A program made the position numbers and the translations under genes. A stretch of DNA of 64,000 bases from Sarcocystis neurona (Eukaryota > Apicomplexa > Conoidasida > Eucoccidiorida > Sarcocystidae), in the NCBI GenBank assembly GCA_000727475.1, contig KL647291.1, positions 3,207,434-3,271,433 of the forward strand. The letters run 5' to 3'. Under the pieces are notes generated by a model. The model was given only the letters and a program-made list of their open reading frames with translations. It ran no database searches and was not told where the DNA came from. Of this stretch, positions 12,490 to 24,600 are shown in pieces (the first letter of the stretch is position 1; each line of letters opens with the position of its first letter).

Positions 12490-12977
12490 GTGCGTAAATT
12501 ACGTCCTACGGCTCTCCCGATTTTGTTTGCCACGGATCCAGGAACGGGTGGCGTCACTCGTGACCTCCCAGCTCTACTGCCTGTGCGGCTGCGGCCTGTC
12601 GTTCGACGATTGCCTCCCATCTGCTGCTGTTCCGGCTCGTTATTGTTCCCGTCTTCTTCATTCTCGTTTCCCTGCCGATGATTGCACAGCTGCTGCCGAG
12701 CCCGATGATTGGCGCCGACGCAACGGTGCCGCCGGACGTGAAGAGGAACACATCCCTGCTGCCGCTGCCCTAGCTCCTTTTCTTCTTCGTCTGCTTCTTC
12801 GCCTTTTGTTCCCTGTCTTCTTCGCTCGCCGTTTGACCTGGACGCTTCTTCTGCATCTCGTTCGGAAGTGCGTGCAGGGCAGTGCTCCTGCCGCCCTTCG
12901 CAGTTGCCGCTACCTACATCAGCGCCGTGTACTGCAGCAGCAGCAGCCCCAGCATCCCACTTCGGCGCGGCACACAA
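12490..12977 (-). CDS. Possible exon, low-complexity basic/acidic protein, unknown
   Basis: A long - strand frame with charged composition (GEEADEEEKELGQRQQ, later NENEEDGNNNEPEQQQ). An overlapping - strand frame at 12554-12751 is also open, so the true frame is uncertain. No domain is recognised and no start or splice partner is assigned. Confidence 0.25.
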
Positions 12978-13074
12978 AACGTTTTGACCCGAAGGCAGCC
13001 GCGGTCCAAATTATCCTGCCAAGTCTACGTAGCCGCTTCTGCTGTCGCGTGCACTTGAGAAAGAAAGGACTCTA

Positions 13075-13890
13075 CGTATATATATACGTATATGTGCATG
13101 TAGACATTTACGCACGTACAAAATGCATGTGTTTCTTATGCGGGTGCTTTGCACATATATACACATGTATATATGTATATATATGCGTGTCCTTACCCCA
13201 CATACACGTCTGGATACCCACACATACATATACACTTATACACATACACGCATACGCATATACACGCAGACATAGAGATACACATATACGCACAGAAAGG
13301 GAAAGACAAAGTGTATACGCGTAGGTGCATTTTACGCATACTTGTGTGTACATATATTGTCTTCACATACACATATGTGTATATATATATACGTATGTAC
13401 ATATGTATGTGTCGCCGATGAAGAAGCTGAAAACGTTGCTGATCTCTACACGCGCCGTGTGTAGCACCGTGTTGCTGCAATATATATATATATATATATA
13501 TATACGTATATGTGTATACGCCCATATAGATATCTATAAGCATGTAAATATTTTTGCATGTGCACAACACAGAGACATACTTATGCGCATGCAGATCTGT
13601 ATACGTACACATACACGCAGACACACGCATGACAAAAACACAAGCGTGGAGTCGGGTGGCCAGAGATCGAAGCAAAGGGTCAACACAGATAGGAAACATG
13701 AAGAGGTAAAATGCAGAAGAACCCCGCGAGGCATCTCAGTCCTCTACTAATATTTTCATTCTATACTTATACCAAGTAGGAACTCACCGAGGCAGACACA
13801 CACATACATATATAGTCATACGCATATATATATATATATACATATGTATATATGTATGTATCCATTTCGATATACACGTCCGTGAAAGCA
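13075..13890. repeat. TA/CA/TACA microsatellite block
   Basis: Nearly continuous ACATATAC-type repeats, with (TA)n at 13482-13503 and 13826-13840. No gene is visible. Confidence 0.6.
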
Positions 13891-14316
13891 GGGAGGCGAC
13901 AGCATAGGTGCATACCTTTCTACGTATGAGCAAAGGTGCTTGTACAGATGTATAGGTATCTGTAGGTGTAGACGTGCACGGCTGTGTCTGTGCTGTATCT
14001 AGACAAGTACAGAGGACGAGAAGGCGAGAAAATTGATGACGGACGAAGCAACACAAATTTAACAAGGGAGAAGCAACACTTGCGGTGGGGTAGACGAACG
14101 GAGACAGAGAGAGCGTCTTGCTGTTGCTGCCTTCCTTCGCTCTGGGGTACAAACTGCCTCCAGTTGCCGCTTGTCTTTGCATTGTCGTCCCTGAGGCATG
14201 CGTGAGACGGAGGCGCGTGGAACTTCTCTGCTGCCCCGCTGCAGCTGTCTGCCTCGCTAAACGAAAGACCGAAAAAAGTCTCTTTTACAGCTGCTGCTTC
14301 TTCTTATGCGGTGTGT

Positions 14317-14436
14317 CCAAGCAACGAAGAACACCTGCAATCAAGAATCTGCTACGTCTCACCTACTCCTCTCTTCCCAAGCAACGAAGAACAGCTGCAA
14401 TCAAGAATCTGCTACGTCTCATCTACTCCTCTCTTC
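14317..14436. repeat. Tandem duplication of a 60-bp unit
   Basis: 14317-14376 and 14377-14436 are adjacent 60-bp copies differing at two positions. The unit (CCAAGCAACGAAGAACA...) is not a simple repeat. Because 60 is a multiple of three, it would duplicate 20 residues if translated. No gene is recognised around it. Confidence 0.92.
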
Positions 14437-15373
14437 CCTCTTCTTCCTTGTCTTCGTCCCGCCCAAGGCTACCTTCCATTGTTGTCCCTGATCACATTAC
14501 TCTTGTTTCCGTCTCCTCTCCCAGACCTCTCCTACTCCTCTTCTACCTCTGTTCAACACAGTTTTGACAGTACGTAGAAGTCCGCCTTCTTTTTTGGCCG
14601 TCGCCTCTTCCTTTCACCAGTGTCCATCTTCTTGTTGTTCCTCTTTTTCAGTGAGCTGTTTCTTCCTTCCCAGAGCGGCACTTCCATGACTGTTTCACCT
14701 TTCCGTTGACTGCCTCTTCTGTCCCTTCATATTCCTCCTCGGTGTCTTTCTTCAGCATGTCCCCGTGTTCGCTTCCGCTCTGGTCTTCTAGTGGTGCTTT
14801 TCTCTTTTCTATTCTGGCTCTTCAAGAGCATTCCATATATACATACATACATACATATGCGCCGCCACTCGGATATAGTTGCACGTCTCCCTCTTCTTTT
14901 CTCTCTCTCTCTGTCAATATTTGTACTTGCCGTATAATCTACCTACACGCGCATGTGCAGCAGACTTTCGCAGCGTGCTACCCCCTTTCCAAATTTACAG
15001 AGACGCAAGCAACTTGTCGTTGCGCGCCTGCGGGACTGTGTCCCTCCCACTTTCGTTTTTACTTATTTCTCTGCATATTCCTCTACCCCACAAAGCCTGA
15101 GAATGCATCTGTTTGTTGCTTTAATCGACTGCGTCTCTTTTGCGGCACCAGCGAGTTGTTGCTGTGTATTCTCTCCGAAACTTGCGTCCCACCTCGCCTG
15201 TCGCTGCTGCTGCTGGCTCCGCCGCTTCCTCCTCGTTTTCGGCCGTCGCCGTCCCCTGCTTCAACGATGTAAACGCTATGGCTCATGCTCACGCCAACGC
15301 TGCTGCCTCCCTGAGAGAGACTTGCTGCTGTTCTTCGCTCGCGGCTCCTGCTCTCTCCGACGTTGTTATGCAG

Positions 15374-15685
15374 CTAGTATTTGCCTCTGCGCCTGCCGTC
15401 CTCCCCTCTCCACAAAGTAAGTTTGCGTACTCTACTCCTGTTTCGCCGGCTGCCACTGCGGTGTTGCTGCGGATGCTGCTGCAAATGTCCCTGCTGCTGT
15501 GTCTCCCAGCTGCTCTGACCTTCTCCTCCCGTTGCTGCGAGCTCCTCCTCCTCCTGCAGCTGCTGCTGCCACTGCTGCGTTCTGGGGTCCCCACTTGGCC
15601 CTTGGTAATCTTCCACGGGGAATGCGTAGGCGTGAATCAAGGTAAACACTGGCATCTCCATGCACAACACCCAATTTCCCCACTT
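15374..15685 (-). CDS. TMEM184-like gene, last exon: final span and Gln/Glu-rich tail
   Basis: The acceptor CTCTGAACAG opens KWGNWVLCMEMPVFTLIHAY, the FIICVEM...YAFP span of the family. A cytosolic-type tail rich in Gln, Glu, Gly and Arg, encoded by CAG repeats, ends at a stop at 15376-15374. Another splice before the stop cannot be excluded. Confidence 0.75.
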   Translation of the reverse strand, partial: KWGNWVLCMEMPVFTLIHAYAFPVEDYQGPSGDPRTQQWQQQLQEEEELAATGGEGQSSWETQQQGHLQQHPQQHRSGSRRNRSRVRKLTLWRGEDGRRRGKY

Positions 15686-18600
15686 CTGTTCAGAGGAAAA
15701 ACGACAGCATCAGCCGCAGATAGTCACAACAAACGCCAGACCAGGGTCGCGAGCTTTAGCGAGTAACAGAAACAGCAGCAGGAAGACTTGCGTGGACACA
15801 CACGTATCTATAAACACGTAGTGTGAGCAGCAACACAGTGCAATAAGGAGCGACAAGGCGACTGCGCAGTCGCTGCCGATCCCGCGCCTCCACCGCAGCA
15901 TTGGCGGCAACAGCGGCGGAGACAAAAGATGTCGCCGCAGTGGGCACACGACAGCAGCAGAAGCGTCAGGAGGCCAATAGACTAGCAGAGAAGAGAGCGG
16001 CAGAAACACGTCAGTTGCACCAAAGAAGGAGAGAGCACGAGCAGCACGGAGGAATGGGACAGCAGCGACAGCAGGGCTGACGGAAGAAGCAACCGCAGAA
16101 GTGTCTGCAGCGGCGACAGAAAACAAAGCTGCAGCCTTTCGAGCAGCACAAAACGACCAGCAGCATCAGCAGCGGCATTCCTGCAAGTAGTTCGACAGCG
16201 TGGGCGCAGCGAGCTGACGTAGGCTGGAGCAGCAGCGCGAGTAAATTCTGACATCCGCGCCAGAGGCAGAGGGCAGAACAGCCGGTGAGTACGAGGATGT
16301 GCAGCAGTGGTTGGGCCGCAACGGCGCGCCGACCCGCGGACCACCCGAGACACTGAAATGCAGTTAAAGTTGGACGCTGAAGCCACCCCCCCAGCAGTGG
16401 CAGCAACAGAAGCAGCTGCCTAGCAGCAGCCACAACCACAGCAGCAGCAACAGCAGAGGTAGCACTTGCGACAACAGCAGCAGGAACAACCGCGGCAACA
16501 GTCATAGGTAAGCATCGCAGTAACAGCAACAGGAAGAGGAGGGACACAGCGGCGGCAGCTGCAGAAGAAGCCGACTGTGCTTGCCACAAGGCTTCCTTCC
16601 GCTCCAACTTTTTTGCTGCAGCAACAGCGCTCTGCTTGGTATTCAGCAGCTCGTATGAGCCATACAGCACCAGACATATGTAGCAGCGAGCGCGTGGAGT
16701 TAAGCCCTCTGCGTAACAGCAGCAGTTCAGGGTTAGAACTCTTCTCAACTCCGCTTGACTACCCGTAAGGGCGTAGTCCTCCATAGATGTGTGGACGTAG
16801 AAAAGTTCCTAGAAATGTAAGGAAAAGTAAGCATACATGCGGATCCATAAAGAGATCAGAAAGCACCCCCAAGTGCGGACGCAGTTGGTCCACATGTGTG
16901 TGTGCAGACGTACGGCGTCTTTTCCCTCTTCTCTCTTCATATCCATGACGACGCCTGCCATGTATATTCAGTACACACACTAGTAGGGTACACCTTCCCG
17001 TATAATTCCATATAACTTCGTCTGCGCGTATACATATGCATATATATGTATGGGGAAACGTTTATTTACCTCTGCAAGTGTGTATGTATGTCTGTGTGCG
17101 TGTATACTCATGTACGTGTACACATGTGTAAGTGCAGATATAGATGTAGTTATGTACATGTGACTTTCTCTACATATAGTACTGCATACACATATAGGCA
17201 GGGTATGTGTATTCACGAGTAAGTGTAGAGATGTCTTATCCTATGTACGCATGTTTGTTTTGAGGAACACGTTCCGTCTAGTGGTAAAGTAGACGCATTT
17301 TAAACACATATGGATACATATTATACGCGTGTGTCTGTATATCCGTATACCTATACCTGTATATCTTTGTATGTACGTACATATTTATGTGCCCCTACAT
17401 CCGTACATTTGGAGTACCTATAGAGGTGAACACCTACGTGTGTAGCTCCTGTGTAATTATTCTGTATATACGTAAATATGTACCACACGTACGTACTTAA
17501 TTTTACAATATATATATATATATATATGCTAATATCTGTATACCGAGATAGACGTACGATATGCACACGCATCTATGTACAGATTGATAACTATATAAAT
17601 GTATATATATTTATATATATTCAGACGTGTGTGCACCTAGGTTCGTACCTAGGTGTCTTAGTTCCCACTGTCGCATTCAAACACGCGTACACAGATATTC
17701 TTGTGTACATTTTGGCCTTATTTATGTTCGTATATAAATACACAAACATAAACACAGATATATATATATACATACAGAAATACACACGCACATATATATA
17801 CATATATGAGTGGACGTGGATACGGGTTTTCTTTGATGTAGCTGTATATATACTGTACTTGTACTTCCTGTACTTACATGTATATATGCTGACGTTCTTG
17901 TACTACTATGCTGCACCTACGTGCCGCTGGGAATAAATGCGGATATGGTTTATATATAAACTTACCACGAGTGTGGTAGTGGAGTAGCTGCTGATGCAGC
18001 CGAAGAAAAATATCTGATACCACGTCGCGAACAACATTAGGTAAAGAGAGCCGAATTTTGAACAGGGATGGAAATCTTGCTGCAGCAGCAGAGACAACAC
18101 GACGTCAGCAACAGAAGCAGCAGCTGCAGCACAGAGGTCACCCACAGCGGCAGGAGCGCAGTAGGCCAGCACCAGGAGGCACATTAAACAGCGGTAGCGA
18201 CACACATGTAAGAAGTGCTGCAGCGGCAGTAGAGAAGGGCCAAGCAGCAAAAGTATAGGCCAGTAATCGCAGTACACGACATGGGCAGCGCAGCAGGACA
18301 AGGCAGACCGTCCGTCAATAGCGACAGTCGCGGCAGCAACAGTGCCAGCAGCATACTCGGGAGCAGCAGTAGCCCAAGACTCTGTTGTTTGTCTGCCATA
18401 GCAGCGGCATAATGCAGAGCGTAAACACTGCTTGACAGCAGCAGCAGCATCCTCGGCCCAAACAGGCGCAGCGGGAGGAATACAAGTGATGAAGGTGAAG
18501 AGGCATGAATAAAAGACGAGAGGCACCGGTAGCTGGTGGGCAGCAAGAAAATCAAACGCAGCGAGGAGGGCTGCCCCAACTCCTGTTGGTACTTATTCCT

Positions 18601-21600
18601 GTAAATCAGAAGCAGCAGGGCCAGCAACAGAAACCCCGGGCCATGCGTCAGAGGACAGCGAATGCTGACTGTCATTCATCACAGCAATCTCTGCAACACT
18701 GCAGCAGCATTGATAGTAGCAGCTGCAGTATCAGCAGCAACACCAGCACAAGTGAGAGCGGAAACAGCAACAAGAACAACGGCAGAATTACCCAGAATAA
18801 TAAAACGCAGTGCAGGCAACAACGCAGAGGAAGCCTGAGGGCAGCAGCGGAGAGGAACCGCAAAAGACGCTCTGCTGGTTAAGAAAGTGATGAACGGCGC
18901 GGATGAGAACAGGAGCGACACCCGTTCGCAGCCGCACACCCGTTCATCCGGGTGACTCAACAGGAAGATGGGCGTCAAGAGAGACTGCAGCACCGTGACC
19001 CGTCTCTACAGAAGCACGAAGGCCCAGGAACTAGGCGGACACACACACGTGCAGAGTGTTCGCTCTTGTGCCCTCTTCTCATCGACTGTTTAAACACTTG
19101 TGGAGAATGAGCACATTTGCGCAATATTGAGTAATTGATGCCGTAGACGCTGTGTAGAGGTAGGTGTTTTTGTAAAGGTGAAGAGAGAGAGAGACGTAAA
19201 CGTCAGCACAAATCAGTTCACCAGTACAGATCCGAATATAGACACAAATACACACACCTGTGCAGCAGCACTAACACAAAGACTTAGAAAGCGTGTCACT
19301 AGATACACACTTACGTACACATATATATATATATATATATATGCACGTGTGTACGTCTACATACGTGTACGTCTATACATCCATAGGTGCATACATATTT
19401 ACCAGTCTCTACGTACACAAATATACATACACAAGTGTGGAGGCATATATATGTATATGTGTGTCTGTTTCTACGTACGTGGGGGTGTCTTCATACAGCG
19501 TGGCGTCATGCCGTGCAGAAAGAAAAAATCAAAGGCCTACTGCGCTCCTCAACAGGCAGTACACAGAAAATATTTTAATGTAGGGATGCTTGTGGAGCCA
19601 CATACAACAAGGAAAAATATAGAAGCAAAAGTGCGCGTCGGGAGTTCTTATGACTCTCCGTACGCGTAGACACGTGCTACGCGTTCTGCCGCAAAAACAC
19701 GTTTGTGTGTACCGGTTGCGCACCAGGGAAAGAAACGGTATGCTACTTGTTATGCTTCTCGAGAAGTATTTAGAAGTAACAGGTGGAGCAGGTCGAGCTT
19801 GCAGAGCGACGAAAAGAGACACTGCCTTAGACGCGTACGCGAAGAAGTGTACACGCGGACGTATATATGTATGTGGATAATTAAAGACGACAAGGAGAGG
19901 TAGGGAAGTGCACACGTGTCTATCGGTCCTTTTCAAACAAATGGAAAAGTAAAAAAACACAGAGATGCAAGCGTGTATTCACAAATCCGTTTGCTCACAT
20001 TTAAATATATCTACGTGCGTATATTCGTAACGGTATACAGTCAAAAAGATGGAAGATTTATTTGCAGACGGTACTAGTCTCCGCATTCATGCAACAGAAG
20101 TGCGTCCACAAATATATATGCATATATATATATATACATTCTAGGTGGATATCTTGTACACCCACACATGAAAATACGGACGTGTGAATACTCATCTTTC
20201 TGTTTCTCTCTCTCTTCTCTTCTTGCGGTCTCTACTCATGCACCCGACATCGCGCGTAAACCTTCACCTAGCATACGCGTACGTAGAGATATATATACAT
20301 ATACATATATATATGTATGTAATGTACACATGCTCTCTACATAATTACGCGGACAGTCACATATAGGAAGAGAAGGACACATTCACTCTCACGCACTTTC
20401 ATATGCGGCAAGGCAGAGCAGGTGTAAGTGTTTCTTGGGCCGTCTTCCGCCTTTGTGCAGGGAAAATGAAAACCTAAGTCACCTTCCAACAGCAGCGATC
20501 CCGGAAAATCAGCTGTAGAAGCAGGACTGGCATACACCCTACTGCGCAGCACTACAGGGAGAGGTGACGCAGCTATACACACGCCACCGTTAAACTTTGT
20601 ACTGGAGGTTTGGCTTTCGGCGACACGGACTTCACGAGGGGTCTGTAGGTCTTCGCTTCTCTATCTACACATGCACGCGTGCGTTTGTTTCCTAGCGGTG
20701 AGCGTGTGTGTGCACGTGAAGCTGCCCGGAGAAGAAACCGGAAGAGAAACCAAGCAACGGTGTCGGCGAACCATCTGAGGCAGGTGTTTCGTAGAGACGT
20801 AAAAAAGAGAGATCGCGTAGATCGCAGCAGCGAAGGAGACGTGGTAGATGACAACGAAAGGAATTTTGTAGTACAGCGTGTGGGTCCGTCCCGCGGCGTA
20901 CATGCACAGCGCCACCGCTCCCATCAGGGGCTTCATCTGCACACACACAACAGGATGCCGTGCAAGTGGCCGCAGCAGCAGCAGCGTTACCAGCATGGCC
21001 ATAGCCAAAGAAGACAACGCAGCTCTGCAAATGTGGCAACGACTCATTGATACGTGTCGGCAAGTGTATACATGTATATATATATACATATATGTGCAGG
21101 GGGGGAAGGCTCCTACACTGTATAAATAGACGTGTGTACGTATGTGCGTGAGGGACCCACCGCACACGCATCGGGGACGCTTCCTGCATGCCCCTCATCC
21201 CACACACACCCACTCGCACAGCTACACCGGCACCTGATGCTGCCCCCTACTTAGATATACATATAGACATATATACGGACCTGTACATATTTGTGTGTGG
21301 TTGCGTGTCTGTGCGCGCGATGGTGCTTACGGTTCGAAAATTTGGGTGGCTAGAGTGTGTATCTACTTGTATATATATATATATACACCATGAAAGATGT
21401 ATAGGCAAAGGCTAACAGATAGAAGCACGACAATTTGTCCACACGTATGCGTGCAGAAGAGACAGAGAAAAGAGGCTCTTGCAGACTATCCCGAAGAGTG
21501 TGCATGCGAGTGCGAGTCCACACTCGTCTGTACGTGTCTACTGCGTGTACAGGTATATACGATAATATTTAGATGTGTGGACCCACAGGCGTAGCGGAGC

Positions 21601-24600
21601 TATGTGCAACGTCTGCCCGCATCACAAAATACATATACACACATACAGCTGAAGGCTTATACACTGCAGTAAACACTGGACGGAGAGCAAAATGCGTACG
21701 CACACAAATGTACGTGTACGTGTATATGGAAACATACGGAAGCCCGTGTGATACAGAAGTCTTATGCGTAAGTACTTGCACACGTGAACATACACCAGCA
21801 GTCCCTGCGCATATATGGTGCAGTGTCGCTACAATATGCAGCAGCTCGGTTTACATACTTGCGTATGGGTCCTCCTCGCCGACACTGTATGCCTGCATGA
21901 ATATGTGCTCACAGATACATGCACGTTTAAAGGTGTGTGAAGTCAATAATTTATAAACCTATACACACATGTGTATTTATATAGATAGATGTATACACAT
22001 GTATATATGTACGGGTGTTCGCTTATCAAAGACGTCAAATATATATATATATATATAGATGTCCGGTGCCACAGCGCTTTTGGTAGCACTTTTCTTCGTG
22101 TGTGCAAGCAGAACTTCTTGCAGGGTAGTACTCTGATTTTCTCCCCTCTCTACTTATATGAGTAAGAGCAGCTGCAGCGGCAATGCGCATAGGTGTAGCA
22201 ACTGTGCTGCAACGGCAACTCCAGCACCAGCGCGTGTGCCAGCAGAAGCCCGAAGGGTAACAGCCGAATTAAGACACGCAGTAGGAAGAAAGAGCAGCAA
22301 GGCTCTGCACCTACATAAGCGTACTGCAGGATCCAGGTTCTGCAGCATTCGACGAAGGCCAGGTCACCGGACATCCTCTTTCTGTCCACTAGTATACGGT
22401 CCCTCATTCCTTGGAGAAAAGAGCGAAGCAAGGCGCACTTTTGCCGCTGCTCCTGATCAGTTTGTAGAGCCTCTGCTTCCATTGCGCTCCTGCTCTCTCC
22501 CCCGCTGCTGTTGCTGCCGTGCCGCTGCTGCTGAGCAACGTGTACTTGTACGCGCCGCTGTTCTAAGTCTGCGAATTCCTGCTGTACGCCACTTCCCGGG
22601 GAGTTCTGCGATGCCCGCTTCGTGCGCAGCTCTGTATCCAGCTGACCTACCGCTACAACTTTCGCCGCTGCGGGATTTACTGCTTCAGCGTAGTTGGTGT
22701 CGGCATCTAGCAGCTGGCTGAGGGACAATTCAGGGAGCGAAGGCAAGGAAGGGATTTGTGTTTCCTTGTAAATACCCGTGTTGCGCACATGTGCTGCTGG
22801 TAAGTCCTCTTGCTGTCTGAAGGTGTCTCCGTTGGCAGAAGGCCCATGCGACATCCCCTCTCGAGAGGTGCTATCGCTATTTCCTGCTGTTCTCCTATTG
22901 CCGCTGCTTCTGCTGTCCGCCGCCGTCCTATTGCTACTTCGTTCACTATTGACGCTGCTGCAAACACGAGACCGCTGGTGGTCATCCCTATTACCGCCTC
23001 CTTCAAGTCTGCCTCCGGCGCCGCTGCTGTTTCTGTTCGTGTTGTTGTGTCGGATCCGCCTGTCGAGTTGCCGCTCTTCTACACCAACGTCTTCTCCTCT
23101 TCCTTCTGGGTCCTCTTGCGGCTGCATGGTCACAGCCGCTGGCGCGCTTTCGCCTCGCCAACGAAAACATCTGCGGCTGCTGCTGAATGTCAGGCCTTGC
23201 ATGTAGTGCCACATCAGCTTGAACGCAGAGCAAAATTTCCAACAGACAAAGCAGCTCTTCCGCTGCCTGACGTTGACTCTGCTATTTTGCTCACTGCAGC
23301 TTCTACCGTCGTAGACAGCCAGGGCAGCTGCACAGGCCTCTTCTCCTCCGCAGCGGCCAATTATCAAGGAGTAAAACGCATGGATCACGACCGCTTCGTA
23401 CATGTCACGCAGCGCTTCGATGAAGAGGGAACGCCCGACGAAAGATAAAATCAGAAGGGACGTCCCTGCAGATGAGACGAAACAGTCATGAGGTTTTTCG
23501 CACATGGTAGCAAAGTTCGTCAAAAAGAAATGCACAAAAAACGCAACGAGGAAGAGGAGGGTGCAAACACACAGCGTGAGACAGAGGTGTCGTTTACGAA
23601 CAGGAAAAACAGGGAGAACAGCAGAGAAACAACGGGACGAAAAGTCTAAAAAAACGGTATGTATATATATACATATATGTGTACCTTGTCTGAAGCTCTT
23701 TCTCCCTCCACTTCTTTCCCCATATATTTATATGTGCTCAGTAGGATCGCACTGTTCATGTTGCTTTGCCTCGCTTGTGAAGCGAAGGATGAAGAGAAGG
23801 ATAAACTTGCTGCGCAGCTCTGCTTTAGTAATCCAGCAATATGCGTGCGTGCAGCCCGGGCAACAGTTCTCTTTGAAGTATCTGTACCCACGTCTCCAAC
23901 GGATTACTCCACCGCGCTGCAGACATTAACTAATTTTTGCGTCGTGTGTGCCTGGAGACCAGTGCGTGTACACCAGTTTCTGCAGCTACGTATAACACTA
24001 GATTTGGACACAGCAATGCAATTCTACAACAGTTGCAAAGGAAGAGACCTGTCCTAGTGTGGATGAATTTCGCAGGCTTCTCAGTCCTGTGTTCGACTAT
24101 TGTGTTTTTGTCTTAAATACTGCCGTTTGCGCCATGTGCGGTGTTCTTCCATTCTGTCCAACCTGTTCAATATCTAGGTGCGTGTGTGCCTGCGTACTCT
24201 GCATAAACGTGGATAGAGGCCGTCCGCTAGCTGTAAACATCGTCGTACCTACTCGCCCAAACACGTGGCAATCTTTTTGTCTGCACGCATATTCCTCCTT
24301 CTCGCAAAGACACCTACGTGCAGAAGGAGTTAAATGCGGGAATGCCTAAGTTGTCCTTTTGCGCGCAGAAAGACTATGAGCTACACTCTCTTCCGCGACT
24401 GTGGACTACGGCAAAATAGGTCTATGTATATTTTATGAAGAACAGGGTACGTGAACGCCTACATCTACATCTAGCAAAAGAAATTGTTTATTTACACGGA
24501 AACATGTGTGCGTGCCCACGAATGCATTAAAGGCAGTCGTGGTAAGGAAGAAAACATGTAGGGACCGATGTTGGCCTAGATTGCACCCCTGTCTGACTGT

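Noticed and set aside
21330..21345. GGTTCGAA motif resembling a tRNA T-arm
   Set aside because: No matching acceptor or anticodon arms nearby; no complete tRNA cloverleaf found anywhere in the window.
23659..24349. Two consecutive + frames with a signal-peptide-like start
   Set aside because: They lie antisense in an intron of the TMEM184-like gene and have no recognisable domain or splice partners.
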